Positions 9,995-18,296 are shown, counted from the stretch's first letter. The stretch: 64,000 bases of DNA from Variovorax sp. OV700 (GCF_900099805.1 NZ_FNDR01000009.1:1-64000), one strand, 5' to 3'. Notes: a model not told the origin generated them from the sequence alone. Program-made: numbers and translations.

Positions 9995-10456
9995 ATGTCC
10001 ATCCAGAACCTGAGCCGCGCCATCGCGGAAAACAACAGCAACGACGCCTTTGCGCTGACGCTGAACGTACAACAGTGGGAAACGCTGGCGGGCTATCTGC
10101 AGCCCATCGCGACCGGCGTCGGCGACGTTCTCATCGAGCAGGGCACGCACGACCGCTCGGTGTACTTTCTCGAGAGCGGCGCCATCAGCGTGCACCGCGT
10201 GAGCAGCAAGGAACAGATGAAGCTGGCCGTGCTCATGCCGGGATCGGTGGTGGGCGAAGGCTCCTTCTTCTCGCGCGAGCCGCATTCGGCCAACGTGGTG
10301 GTCACCGGCGCGGGCCGGGTATGGCGCCTCACGGCGGTCCGCTTTTCGGAAATGTCGAATCGGCAGCCCAACCTCGCCCTCGAGATCTCCATGGGTCTTG
10401 GCGCGGTAATCGCCAAGCGCATGGCGCACCGGTCCAAGCGCGTCGCGGTCACCTGA
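9995..10456 (+). CDS. Stand-alone cyclic-nucleotide-binding domain protein
   Basis: A 153-aa protein made almost entirely of one cNMP-binding (CAP effector) domain. It contains GDVLIEQGTHDRSVYFLESG, then MPGSVVGEGSFFSREPHSANVVV, which matches the phosphate-binding cassette with its GE...R..S/A pattern. There is no helix-turn-helix after it, so it is not a CRP/FNR transcription factor. The C-terminus is a short helix ending in RMAHRSKRVAVT. It probably senses a cyclic nucleotide and acts through a partner. The partner is not evident, and the next gene encodes a zinc-ribbon membrane protein 97 bases downstream. Confidence 0.85.
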   Translation: MSIQNLSRAIAENNSNDAFALTLNVQQWETLAGYLQPIATGVGDVLIEQGTHDRSVYFLESGAISVHRVSSKEQMKLAVLMPGSVVGEGSFFSREPHSANVVVTGAGRVWRLTAVRFSEMSNRQPNLALEISMGLGAVIAKRMAHRSKRVAVT

Positions 10457-10553
10457 AGGTTCCTTCCGGCCATTCCGCATGAAGTGCAAACCGTGGCGGC
10501 ACGCCGCGGTCCGTTCCCGAAAATCGTTCCCCGTTCCCTAGAAGTCAGTCGAA

Positions 10554-11501
10554 ATGGCCTTGATCTGTCCGGTCTGCAGCACGGAAAACCGCGAGGGCGC
10601 GAATTTCTGCAAGAGCTGCGGCGGCAAGCTGGCGCCTGCCGCACCCACGCCGATTCCACCGCCTCCCGCTCCGCGCAGCCGGTCGGAGCGCGAGTGGGCC
10701 ACCACCGCGCCCGCGCAATTGCGCGCACCCACGATTCCCGGCGGGCTCTTCGGCGCCGGCATGCCAGTCGCAGCCACGGGACCGATTGGCGCCGCAACTC
10801 CCGCGGACGACCAAACCCTCCTTGCTGCGCTCGGCCGCTTGAGGCGCTCGCCTTCGTCGCCGCGGGAACCTCGGGCAAGGAAGTCCTCCAGGCGCGGGAC
10901 GCCGCGGACCCCCCGTGCCGAGCCCCGGAAGCCGTGGCGCACGCGCGTTTTCTGGCTCTGGCTGTTGTTGCTGGCGGCGGGCCTGCTCATGATCATTGCG
11001 GGCTGGCGGGGCTACGGAACGGACACACCGGACGAAGAAGTCGAGATTGCAAAGCCGGCCATGCCGACCGAGACGCCTGTGCGACCGGCGCCATCGCCCG
11101 AGCCGGTAGCGGCAGTGCCTGAAACTCCGCCCGCGGTGGTGCCGCCAGCTGCGGAAAGCACGCCGCACGATGCAGCAGCGGCCGTGCCTTCACCCCCCAA
11201 CTTCAAGCCGGCGCCTGCCGCCGCAGGCAAGTCGCGCAAGGCGACGCCCGCGGCACCGTCACAGGCTGGCGCTCCCGAGTCCGTGCCGGCCGCCACTGCC
11301 GCAGCTGCAACGCCGCCACAGGCACCCACGGCTTCAGCCGATCCGCAAGCCCTTTGCGGCGACCGCAACTTCATCGCGAAGGCCCAGTGCATGGCCGCGC
11401 AGTGCCTCAAGCCCGAATACAAGCCGCACGCGCAATGCGAAGCCGTGCGCCGGCAGCAGCGCATCGAAGAAGAAAAGCGCAATCCAACGCTGATCAACTA
11501 G
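10554..11501 (+). CDS. Zinc-ribbon single-pass membrane protein
   Basis: Uncharacterised 315-aa protein. The N-terminus is a zinc ribbon with paired cysteines (CPVC at 5-8, CKSC at 19-22). A Pro/Ala-rich low-complexity stretch leads to one membrane segment near 131-152 (FWLWLLLLAAGLLMIIAGW). A long Pro/Ala/Ser-rich, probably disordered region follows. The C-terminal 45 residues hold four cysteines in ALCGDRNFIAKAQCMAAQC and HAQCEAVRR, then a charged tail. The topology suggests a cytoplasmic zinc ribbon with a periplasmic disulfide-bonded tail. No function can be assigned. It ends 29 bases from the convergent antiporter gene. Confidence 0.8.
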   Translation: MALICPVCSTENREGANFCKSCGGKLAPAAPTPIPPPPAPRSRSEREWATTAPAQLRAPTIPGGLFGAGMPVAATGPIGAATPADDQTLLAALGRLRRSPSSPREPRARKSSRRGTPRTPRAEPRKPWRTRVFWLWLLLLAAGLLMIIAGWRGYGTDTPDEEVEIAKPAMPTETPVRPAPSPEPVAAVPETPPAVVPPAAESTPHDAAAAVPSPPNFKPAPAAAGKSRKATPAAPSQAGAPESVPAATAAAATPPQAPTASADPQALCGDRNFIAKAQCMAAQCLKPEYKPHAQCEAVRRQQRIEEEKRNPTLIN

Positions 11502-11530
11502 CTCGGCGCCGCCGATTCCGCGGCAGGGGC

Positions 11531-13516
11531 CTAGCCCTTTTGCAGTCGTTCTATGGCGACCGCCAGGGCTGCCGGCTTGCCGGACAGCACGAGGGTGTCA
11601 CCATCGGTCAACACCGTGTCGTCGGTCACTGTCTGGGCCTGGCCGTTCTGCCGGCGCAGGCTGGCGACACGCACGCCCAATGATTCCAGCGCCATTCGCG
11701 CCAGCGTCTGGCCCACAGCACGGGCGCCGGGGGTGAGAGTGAACGTGTCGAGCCGTTCATGGTCGATCTCGTCCGCGTTGTCGTCGTCGGCGCCGTGGAA
11801 GTAGCCGCGCAGCAGGTTGTAGCGCGCATCGCGCTGGTCCTGCACCACGCGGATCACGCGCCGCATCGGCACCCCCACCAGTGCGAGCGCATGGCTCGCG
11901 AGCATCAGCGAACCCTCGATGGCCTCGGGCACCACTTCGGTCGCGCCCGCGGCCTGCAGCTTTTCAAGGTCGTGGTCGTCCTGCGTGCGCACGATCACGG
12001 GCACCTGCGGCGCGTGGGCGCGGGTGTTGGCCAGCACCTTCATGGCGCCCGGCACGTCGAGGTAAGTCACGACCACGGCGCTGGCGCGGGCCAGGCCGGC
12101 AGCCATCAACGCCTGCAGCCGCGCCGCGTCGCCGAACACCACCGAATCGCCGGCCGCGGCGGCCTGCCGCACACGGTCGGGGTCGAGGTCGAGCGCCATG
12201 TACGGAATGCCTTCGTGCTCCAGAATGCGCGCCAGGTTCTGGCCGCAGCGCCCGTAGCCGCAGATGATTACGTGCTTCGCGGTGTTGATGGTCTTGCGCG
12301 CGATGCTGGTCATCTGCAGCGATTGCTGGAGCCAGTCGCTCGCCACCAGCTTGCGCACGATGGCGTTGGTGTACATGACGATGAACGGCGTGGCGAGCAT
12401 CGACAGCACCATCGAGGCCAGCACCGGGTTGGCCAGCCACGGCGGCAGCAAGCTGCGCTCCTGCGCCAGCGTCAGCAGCACGAAGCCGAATTCACCGGCC
12501 TGCGCCAAGTACAGGCCGGTGCGCAGCGATACACCCGAGGTGGCGCCCAGCACTCGCGCCAGCACAGTCACCAGCACGAGCTTGAAGGCCAGCGGGAGCA
12601 GCAGCAACACGGCGACCAGGGCCCATCGGTCCACCACGATGTGCCAGTCGAGGGACATGCCCACCGTGATGAAAAAGAGGCCCAGAAGCACATCGTGGAA
12701 CGGGCGGATGTCGGTCTCCACCTGGTGCTTGTATTCGGTTTCCGACACCAACATGCCGGCAATGAAGGCGCCCAGAGCCAGGCTCAGGCCGGCCAGTTCG
12801 GTGAGCCACGCCAAGCCGAGCGTGACCAGAAGCACGTTCAAAATGAAAAGTTCCTCGCTGCGCCGGCGGGCCACCAGGGTGAGCCACCAGCGCATGATGC
12901 GCGGCCCGCCATAGAGCAGCACGCCGATCAGCAAGGTGGCCTTCACCATCGCGAAGCCGATGGCCTTGGCCAGCGCTTCGGGCGGTGCGCCAAGCGCGGG
13001 AATCAGCACCAAGAGCGGCACCACGGCCAAGTCCTGGAACAGCAGCACGCCCATCACGCGACGGCCGTGTTCGCTCTCGAGCTCGAGCCGCTCGGCCATC
13101 AGCTTGACCACGATCGCGGTGCTGCTCATGGTGAGCGCGCCCGACAGCGCCAGCGCCGTCTGCCAGCCGAGCCGCCAGGCCGGCGGGAGCTGCGAGGCGA
13201 TTAGAAGCGCACCGGCGGTGGCGATGGTCATCGTCAGCAGTACCTGCAAGAGGCCGAGCCCGAACACGTGCTTGCGCATGGCGCGCAGCTTGGGCAGGCT
13301 GAACTCCAGCCCGATCACGAACATGAGGAACACCACGCCGAACTCGCCCAGGTGCAGGATGGCTTCGGAGTTGTGCGCCAATCCCAGCGCATGGGGCCCG
13401 ATCAGCACGCCGGCCGTCAGATAGCCGAGCATCGGCGGCAGTTTCAGCGAGCGGCAGACCACCACGCCGATGACCGCGGCCAGCAAATACATCAGCGTGA
13501 GATCGAACGTAGACAT
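11531..13516 (-). CDS. KefB/KefC-type cation:proton antiporter
   Basis: CPA2-family monovalent cation:H+ antiporter of 661 aa, probably an inner-membrane K+ efflux protein. About twelve transmembrane helices occupy residues 1-390, with GYLTAGVLIGPHALGL, the family motif ALSGALTMSSTAIVVKLMAE, and LLFQDLAVVPLLVLIP containing the conserved QD. An RCK/TrkA-N domain starts near 413 (HVIICGYGRCGQNLARIL). A TrkA-C ligand-binding domain occupies roughly 580-655. Kef proteins are gated by glutathione adducts, but here a separate KefF/KefG partner is not seen, so the regulation is open. It is transcribed divergently from kdsD. Confidence 0.9.
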   Translation of the reverse strand: MSTFDLTLMYLLAAVIGVVVCRSLKLPPMLGYLTAGVLIGPHALGLAHNSEAILHLGEFGVVFLMFVIGLEFSLPKLRAMRKHVFGLGLLQVLLTMTIATAGALLIASQLPPAWRLGWQTALALSGALTMSSTAIVVKLMAERLELESEHGRRVMGVLLFQDLAVVPLLVLIPALGAPPEALAKAIGFAMVKATLLIGVLLYGGPRIMRWWLTLVARRRSEELFILNVLLVTLGLAWLTELAGLSLALGAFIAGMLVSETEYKHQVETDIRPFHDVLLGLFFITVGMSLDWHIVVDRWALVAVLLLLPLAFKLVLVTVLARVLGATSGVSLRTGLYLAQAGEFGFVLLTLAQERSLLPPWLANPVLASMVLSMLATPFIVMYTNAIVRKLVASDWLQQSLQMTSIARKTINTAKHVIICGYGRCGQNLARILEHEGIPYMALDLDPDRVRQAAAAGDSVVFGDAARLQALMAAGLARASAVVVTYLDVPGAMKVLANTRAHAPQVPVIVRTQDDHDLEKLQAAGATEVVPEAIEGSLMLASHALALVGVPMRRVIRVVQDQRDARYNLLRGYFHGADDDNADEIDHERLDTFTLTPGARAVGQTLARMALESLGVRVASLRRQNGQAQTVTDDTVLTDGDTLVLSGKPAALAVAIERLQKG

Positions 13517-13591
13517 GGTCGGATGCTAGAGCAATGTCCATGCCCCGCGCGTGCCGCTTTCCCTCGGCGACCGGCCAGGACGGCCGGCCCG

Positions 13592-13597
13592 TAAAAT
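13592..13597 (+). promoter_or_regulatory. Candidate -10 element of kdsD
   Basis: TAAAAT sits seven bases before the kdsD ATG, so a start site at the usual distance would fall on or next to the ATG and the mRNA would be leaderless or nearly so. The -35 region (around 13569-13574) is a poor match, which lowers confidence. Confidence 0.35.
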
Positions 13598-13603
13598 CCT
13601 GCG

Positions 13604-14602
13604 ATGAGTTCAGCTCCCCTGCCCCCCGTGGTCGATGCCGACGCGATCCTTGCGCGCGCCCGCGTCACCTTCGACATCGAGTCCGACGCCGTGCTCGGCC
13701 TCAAGTCGCGCGTGGGCCCGAGCTTCGTCGACGCCGTGCGCAAGATCCTCGAAGTGCGCGGCCGCGTGGTCGTCATGGGCATGGGCAAGAGCGGCCACGT
13801 GGGCCGCAAGATCGCCGCGACCCTGGCCTCGACCGGCACGCCGGCCATGTTCGTCCATCCGGCCGAGGCCAGCCATGGCGACCTGGGCATGATCAAGGCG
13901 GTCGACCTGGTGCTGGCCATCTCCAACAGCGGCGAGGTCGACGAGCTCACCGTGATCCTGCCGGTGGTCAAGCGCCAGGGCGTGCCCCTGATCGCCATCA
14001 CCGGCCGCGTCGATTCCACCTTGGCCCGCCATGCCGACATCGTCATCGACGCCGGCGTCGCCAAGGAGGCCTGCCCGCTCAACCTCGCCCCCACCGCGAG
14101 CACCACCGCCCAGATGGCGATGGGCGATGCGCTGGCGGTGGCGCTGCTCGATGCACGCGGCTTCGGCTCCGAAGACTTTGCGCGCTCGCACCCCGGCGGC
14201 GCGCTCGGCCGCAAGCTGCTCACCCACGTGGCCGACGTGATGCGCTCGGGCGACGAAGTGCCGCGCGTCGCCCCCACCGCCACGCTCAGCGAACTGATGC
14301 GAGAGATGAGCTCCAAGGGCCTCGGTGCCACCGCGGTGGTCGACGCCGAAGGCCGGGCCATCGGCATCTTCACCGACGGCGACCTGCGCCGCCAGGTCGA
14401 GACCGGCGGCGACCTGCGCGGCCTGACGGCCGTCGACGTGATGCACCCCGGTCCGCGCACGCTGCGCGCCGATGCGCTGGCAGTCGAAGCGGCCGAGCTG
14501 ATGGAAGAACACCGCATCACCAGCGTGCTCATCGTCGATCCCACGGGGCATCTGATCGGCGCGCTCAGCATCAACGACCTGATGCGCGCGAAGGTCATCT
14601 GA
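13604..14602 (+). CDS. kdsD: Arabinose-5-phosphate isomerase
   Basis: Converts ribulose 5-phosphate to arabinose 5-phosphate, the first step of Kdo synthesis for lipopolysaccharide. The 332-aa protein has an N-terminal SIS domain (about 40-180) with VVVMGMGKSGHVGRKIAATL, HPAEASHGDLGM and ISNSGEVDEL. Two CBS domains follow (about 210-330), including GIFTDGDLRR and IGALSINDLMRAKVI. This is the KpsF/GutQ layout. The stop overlaps the kdsC start by one base (TGATG). Adjacency to kdsC and lptC fixes the role in LPS biogenesis. Confidence 0.95.
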   Translation: MSSAPLPPVVDADAILARARVTFDIESDAVLGLKSRVGPSFVDAVRKILEVRGRVVVMGMGKSGHVGRKIAATLASTGTPAMFVHPAEASHGDLGMIKAVDLVLAISNSGEVDELTVILPVVKRQGVPLIAITGRVDSTLARHADIVIDAGVAKEACPLNLAPTASTTAQMAMGDALAVALLDARGFGSEDFARSHPGGALGRKLLTHVADVMRSGDEVPRVAPTATLSELMREMSSKGLGATAVVDAEGRAIGIFTDGDLRRQVETGGDLRGLTAVDVMHPGPRTLRADALAVEAAELMEEHRITSVLIVDPTGHLIGALSINDLMRAKVI

Positions 14603-15150
14603 TGCCGCTCGACTTCCAGGCCGAGACCTTGCTCGCTGCGCAGGATGTGCGCATAGCCTTCTTCGACATCGACGGCGTGCTGACCGATGGCGGCGTCTAT
14701 TTCACCGAGCACGGCGAAACCCTCAAGCGCTTCAGCATCCTCGACGGCTACGGCCTCAAGCTGCTGCGCCTGGCCGGCATCACCCCCGCGGTGATCACGG
14801 GGCGAGATTCGAAGCCGCTGCGCGTGCGGCTCGAAGCGCTCGGCATCGAGCATGTGCGCTACGGCACCGAAGACAAGCTGCCGGCGGCTGAAGCCATGCT
14901 CCAGCAGCTCGGCTTCGGCTGGCACCAGGCCGCCGCCATCGGCGACGACTGGCCCGACCTGCCGGTGCTGGCGCGCGCCGGCTTTGCGGCGGCGCCCGCC
15001 AATGCGCACCTGGAGGTGCGCGAAGCGGTCAACTACGTCACCCGCGCACGCGGCGGCGAAGGCGCGGCGCGCGAATTCTGTGATCTGCTGCTGACGGCCT
15101 GCGGCCAATATCGGCGCCTGCTCGACGCCGCCCGGGGTCTCCAGCAATGA
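14602..15150 (+). CDS. kdsC: Kdo-8-phosphate phosphatase
   Basis: HAD-superfamily phosphatase releasing Kdo from Kdo 8-phosphate. The protein is 182 aa, the normal length for the tetrameric C0-type KdsC that lacks a cap domain. The nucleophile motif is FFDIDGVLTDGG; motif II/III features include ITGRDSKPLR and GDDWPDLPVL, with the metal-binding aspartates intact. The start ATG shares one base with the kdsD stop, and the stop overlaps lptC by four bases, so the three genes form one operon. Confidence 0.96.
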   Translation: MPLDFQAETLLAAQDVRIAFFDIDGVLTDGGVYFTEHGETLKRFSILDGYGLKLLRLAGITPAVITGRDSKPLRVRLEALGIEHVRYGTEDKLPAAEAMLQQLGFGWHQAAAIGDDWPDLPVLARAGFAAAPANAHLEVREAVNYVTRARGGEGAAREFCDLLLTACGQYRRLLDAARGLQQ

Positions 15151-15785
15151 AGGGTGCCTGGAACCTGCTGCGCGACGTACTCGACCGCGCCACCATCTAC
15201 CTGCCCATCATCCTGACCGCGGCGGTGGCGCTCGGTACCTACTGGCTGGTGCGCAATGCGCCCAAGCTGCTCGAACCCACCGCCAAGGTCGCACCCACGC
15301 ACGAGCCCGACTATTTCATGCGTGGTTTCGTGATCAAGAACTTCCTGCCCAACGGCGACCTGCGCAGCGAACTCCATGGCAAGGAAGGCCGGCACTACCC
15401 GGACACCGACACGGTCGAGGTCGACGACGTGCGCATGCGCTCCGTCTCGCCGCAGGGCTACACCACGCACGCCACCGCGAATCGCGGCGTGTCGAACTCC
15501 GATGGCAGCGAGATCCAGCTCTTCGGCAATGCCGTCGTCATCCGCGACCCGGTCGTGGCGCCGGGTGGCAAGGGCACGCCACGCCTGGAGTTTCGCGGCG
15601 ACTTCCTGCACGCCTTTCTCGACTCCGAGCGCGTGACGTCGAACAAGCCCGTCACGCTCATTCGCGGCACCGACCAGTTCACCGCCGACAACCTCGACTA
15701 CGACAACCTGAGCGGCGTGGCCAACCTGACCGGCCGGGTGCGCGGCGTGCTGATTCCATCTGCCGCAGCCGGCAAACCGCGCTGA
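15147..15785 (+). CDS. lptC: LPS export protein LptC
   Basis: Bitopic inner-membrane protein that passes LPS from the LptBFG transporter to LptA. The 212-aa protein has an N-terminal anchor (IYLPIILTAAVALGTYWLV, about 17-36) and a periplasmic beta-jellyroll domain. That domain includes PDYFMRGFVIKNF, the typical start of the LptC fold, and GTDQFTADNLDYDN near the end. It overlaps kdsC by four bases. In many proteobacteria lptA and lptB follow directly, but here a short-chain dehydrogenase follows 36 bases later, so lptA/lptB must lie elsewhere. Confidence 0.93.
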   Translation: MKGAWNLLRDVLDRATIYLPIILTAAVALGTYWLVRNAPKLLEPTAKVAPTHEPDYFMRGFVIKNFLPNGDLRSELHGKEGRHYPDTDTVEVDDVRMRSVSPQGYTTHATANRGVSNSDGSEIQLFGNAVVIRDPVVAPGGKGTPRLEFRGDFLHAFLDSERVTSNKPVTLIRGTDQFTADNLDYDNLSGVANLTGRVRGVLIPSAAAGKPR

Positions 15786-15821
15786 AGAAAAAAAGCCACC
15801 ACCCCGGAAGACAACCCGCGA

Positions 15822-16604
15822 ATGAGCCCATCTCCCCTTGTCTTCATCACCGGCGCGTCGAGTGGCATTGGCCAAGCCCTTGCCGCCAGTTTTTACCAGG
15901 CAGGCTACCGGCTGGCGCTGGCCGCCCGGCGCACCGGGGAGATCGAAACCTGGGCCGCCGCCTCCCAGTTGGATCCGTCGCGCTATCAGGTCTATAGCGC
16001 CGACGTGGCTCAGACCGACAGCATTGTGGGTGCGGGCGCCGCATGCATCGAACGCCAGGGCCTGCCCGACGTGGTGATTGCCAACGCCGGCATCAGCGTG
16101 GGCATCGACACGGCGGAGCGCGAAGACATCGAGGTGATGGTCCAGACCTTCGCCACCAACAACGTGGGCCTGATGGCCACATTCCATCCCTTCGTTGCGG
16201 CGATGCGGCAGCGCGGCAGCGGCCGGCTGGTCGGCATCGCGAGCGTTGCGGCCATCCGCGGCTTGCCGGGGCACGGGGCCTACTGCGCCAGCAAGTCGGG
16301 TGTGGTCGCGTACTGCGAGAGCCTGCGCGGCGAGCTGCACAACAGCGGCGTCAAGGTCGTCACGCTCTGCCCGGGCTACATCGATACCCCGCTGACGCAG
16401 GGCAACCGCTACGGCATGCCCTTTCTCATGAAGGCCGAGGACTTTGCGGACCAGGCGCTGCGCGCCATCGAGGCCGGCACCAGCTACCGCGTGATTCCCT
16501 GGCAGATGGGCGTGATCGCCAAGCTGATGCGCATGCTGCCGAACGCCTTGCTCGACCGCGCCGTGCAAGGCCGCGCCCGCAAGAAGCGCAGCGGCGAAAG
16601 CTGA
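15822..16604 (+). CDS. Short-chain dehydrogenase/reductase
   Basis: NAD(P)-dependent oxidoreductase of the classical SDR family, 260 aa. The cofactor motif TGASSGIG ends at residue 17, NAG appears in VIANAGISVG, and the catalytic pair is Y154-x3-K158 in GAYCASK with an upstream Ser in GIASVAAIRG. An Ala-Arg-Arg at the end of beta strand 2 (LALAARRTG) suggests NADP preference. A C-terminal amphipathic region (WQMGVIAKLMRMLPNALLDRAV) and a basic tail could touch the membrane. The substrate is unknown. It lies in line with kdsD-kdsC-lptC and may be co-transcribed with them. Confidence 0.9.
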   Translation: MSPSPLVFITGASSGIGQALAASFYQAGYRLALAARRTGEIETWAAASQLDPSRYQVYSADVAQTDSIVGAGAACIERQGLPDVVIANAGISVGIDTAEREDIEVMVQTFATNNVGLMATFHPFVAAMRQRGSGRLVGIASVAAIRGLPGHGAYCASKSGVVAYCESLRGELHNSGVKVVTLCPGYIDTPLTQGNRYGMPFLMKAEDFADQALRAIEAGTSYRVIPWQMGVIAKLMRMLPNALLDRAVQGRARKKRSGES

Positions 16605-16644
16605 GCCTTCCTCGGGCGCCGCCTCTTTGCGTCCGTCCCAATGA

Positions 16645-16668
16645 AAAAGGCTCCCGAGGGAGCCTTTT
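16645..16668. terminator. Bidirectional terminator
   Basis: AAAAGGCTCCC/GGGAGCCTTTT stem between the convergent SDR and RNA-binding protein genes. A and T tracts on both sides let it work in either direction. Confidence 0.85.
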
Positions 16669-16693
16669 GTCTGTGCGAGCCGAAGTGCAGGGC

Positions 16694-17266
16694 TCAGTAG
16701 CCGCTGTTGCCACCGCCGCCGTAGCCGCCGCCGCCACCACCGGAGCGGCCACCACCGCCGCCGCCGCGAGGACCGGCGCCGTAGGGGCTGCGGAAACCGC
16801 CGTCGCCACCACCGCCGCCACCGCCACTGCGTCCACCACCGCCGCCGCCGTAGCCGCCACCACCGGAGCGGCCACCGCCGCCGCCGCTGCGATCGCCGCC
16901 GCCACCACCGTAGCCCCCACCGCCGCCGCCGTAGCCACCGCCACCACCGCCGCCATAACCACCGCCGCCGCCGCCGCCGCCGTAGCCGCCGCCACCACCG
17001 CTGCGCGGGGGACGTGCTTCCATCGGGCGTGCTTCATTGACGACGACGCTGCGGCCGCCCAGGGGCTGGCCGTTCATGCCGTTGATGGCGGCTTGCGCTT
17101 CCGCGTCGCTGCCCATCTCGACGAAGCCGAAGCCCTTCGAGCGGCCGGTGTCGCGTTCCATCATGACCTTGGCACTGGTCACCGAACCGAATTGTCCAAA
17201 AGCCTGTTCGAGATCACCGTCGCGCACCGAGTAAGGCAGGTTGCCGACGTACAGTTTGTTGCCCAT
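16694..17266 (-). CDS. RRM RNA-binding protein with glycine-rich tail
   Basis: Small RNA-binding protein (190 aa) like those of cyanobacteria and other proteobacteria that are often cold-responsive. One RRM fills residues 1-82, with RNP2 as KLYVGNLPY and RNP1 as KGFGFVEM. The remaining hundred or so residues are almost only Gly, Tyr, Arg and Ser in GGGGGYGGGG and RSGGGG repeats, an RGG/YGG-type low-complexity tail that can bind RNA or drive condensates. The ATG at 17266 has AGGAG eight bases upstream. An in-frame extension to 17326 adds 20 unrelated residues before this site and is rejected. A leader of about 130 bases is predicted. Confidence 0.93.
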   Translation of the reverse strand: MGNKLYVGNLPYSVRDGDLEQAFGQFGSVTSAKVMMERDTGRSKGFGFVEMGSDAEAQAAINGMNGQPLGGRSVVVNEARPMEARPPRSGGGGGYGGGGGGGGYGGGGGGGYGGGGGGYGGGGGDRSGGGGGRSGGGGYGGGGGGRSGGGGGGGDGGFRSPYGAGPRGGGGGGRSGGGGGGYGGGGNSGY

Positions 17267-17402
17267 CAAGGGACTCCTATAAACACATAGCAAGAAAAGC
17301 GATGGAGTCCCGAAAGCATCACTCAACCAAGAGCTGTCGAGTCGCGCGAAACTGACCGATCACCGAACTTCCTCCCGGCAAAATCAAGAGGGAGGCTCGT
17401 GC

Positions 17403-17429
17403 ATTATGGGTGAAATATGTGAAATGCAA
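17403..17429 (-). promoter_or_regulatory. Candidate promoter of the RRM gene
   Basis: On the minus strand TTGCAT (17429-17424) and CATAAT (17408-17403) are separated by 15 bases, a little short for sigma-70. If used, the mRNA has a leader of roughly 130 bases, reminiscent of cold-shock genes. Confidence 0.3.
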
Positions 17430-17534
17430 GCAGGAATTTGCCGCTTCCTGCAGGGCCTCCAAAAATTACGAAAAGCTAGCGTCTGCTTACCTGCAGACAG
17501 AGGGCGCTCGGCGGGTTAGGTAGAATCCCGAGCG

Positions 17535-17719
17535 TCATTGGGGAGTAGCCGCCTTCCACCGCGAGAAGGGCCCGCGTCAACAGACTTGTCCTGACCCACA
17601 CAGGACATGGCGCGTGCAGTGAATCACCTGGCGAGACCTTTGACCGTGCAACTTCGGGAATATGGCCGAAGGTGTTGCACGGTCAATTGCGTCCTTCGGC
17701 CCAAGGAACCCCTGCTTTC
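17535..17719 (+). promoter_or_regulatory. yybP-ykoY (Mn2+) riboswitch leader
   Basis: The aptamer spans about 17535-17645. It carries the hallmark GGGGAGTAGCC near its 5' end, GCGTCAACA in the middle, a TGTCCTG/CAGGACA arm (17587-17607), and the closing GGCGAGACC. The P1 3' strand runs into a long hairpin, TTGACCGTGCAAC/GTTGCACGGTCAA (17640-17686, with an inner CTTCGG/CCGAAG stem). These two could be mutually exclusive. A last small hairpin, TCCTT (17692-17696) with AAGGA (17703-17707), would hide the only Shine-Dalgarno candidate, which suggests translational control. This class senses Mn2+ and typically precedes exporters of the following gene's family. Confidence 0.9.
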
Positions 17720-18283
17720 ATGGAAGCTTTTCTCGTTGCAACGGGCGTGGTTGCGCTCGCCGAAATGGGCGACAAGACCCAGTTGCTGGCCCTCTTGCTG
17801 GCCGCTCGTTTCAGAAAACCCTGGCCCATCGTGCTCGGCATCTTCGCCGCCACCATCGTCAACCATGCACTGGCCGGCGCGGTCGGCAACTACATCACCC
17901 GTTGGCTCGGCCCCGAGGTCCTGCGCTGGATCCTGGGGGGCTCGTTCATCGCCATGGCGGCCTGGATGCTGATTCCCGACAAGCTCGACGAAGACGACGC
18001 GCCAGCCGCCTCGCATTACGGCGTCTTCGGCACCACGCTCGTCGCGTTCTTCCTGGCCGAGATGGGCGACAAGACCCAGATCGCGACCGTCATGCTGGCC
18101 GCACGCTTCACGCAGGCCTATGTGTGGGTGGTGGCGGGCACAACGCTTGGCATGATGCTGGCCAACGCCCCGGTGGTCTGGCTCGGCGACAAGATCGTGA
18201 AGCGGGTGCCGATCACGCTGGTGCACGGCATCTCGGCCGTGATCTTCCTCGTGCTTGGCATCGTGATGATCGTCGGCTGGTAA
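17720..18283 (+). CDS. TMEM165/GDT1-family manganese exporter (MneA-like)
   Basis: Inner-membrane protein of 187 aa in the UPF0016/GDT1 family, whose bacterial members export Mn2+. It has two homologous halves of three helices each. Each half carries the ion-binding motif E-x-G-D-(K/R)-T/S, seen here twice as AEMGDKTQ (near 14 and 116). A charged loop, PDKLDEDDAPAASH, separates the halves. I chose the ATG at 17720 because it lies just beyond the riboswitch platform, and the upstream in-frame codons fall in the riboswitch. The Mn2+-sensing leader supports the proposed substrate. Confidence 0.92.
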   Translation: MEAFLVATGVVALAEMGDKTQLLALLLAARFRKPWPIVLGIFAATIVNHALAGAVGNYITRWLGPEVLRWILGGSFIAMAAWMLIPDKLDEDDAPAASHYGVFGTTLVAFFLAEMGDKTQIATVMLAARFTQAYVWVVAGTTLGMMLANAPVVWLGDKIVKRVPITLVHGISAVIFLVLGIVMIVGW

Positions 18284-18296
18284 TCCGGCAGGGCGA

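Noticed and set aside
6584..10489. Minus-strand open frame of about 1300 codons across yidC and mnmE
   Set aside because: It is antisense to well-recognised genes, has low-complexity His/Arg/Gly-rich composition, and shows no family motif. It results from high GC at third positions.
17267..17326. 20-residue N-terminal extension of the RRM protein
   Set aside because: The family begins at the KLYVGNLPY strand, and AGGAG is placed for the ATG at 17266.
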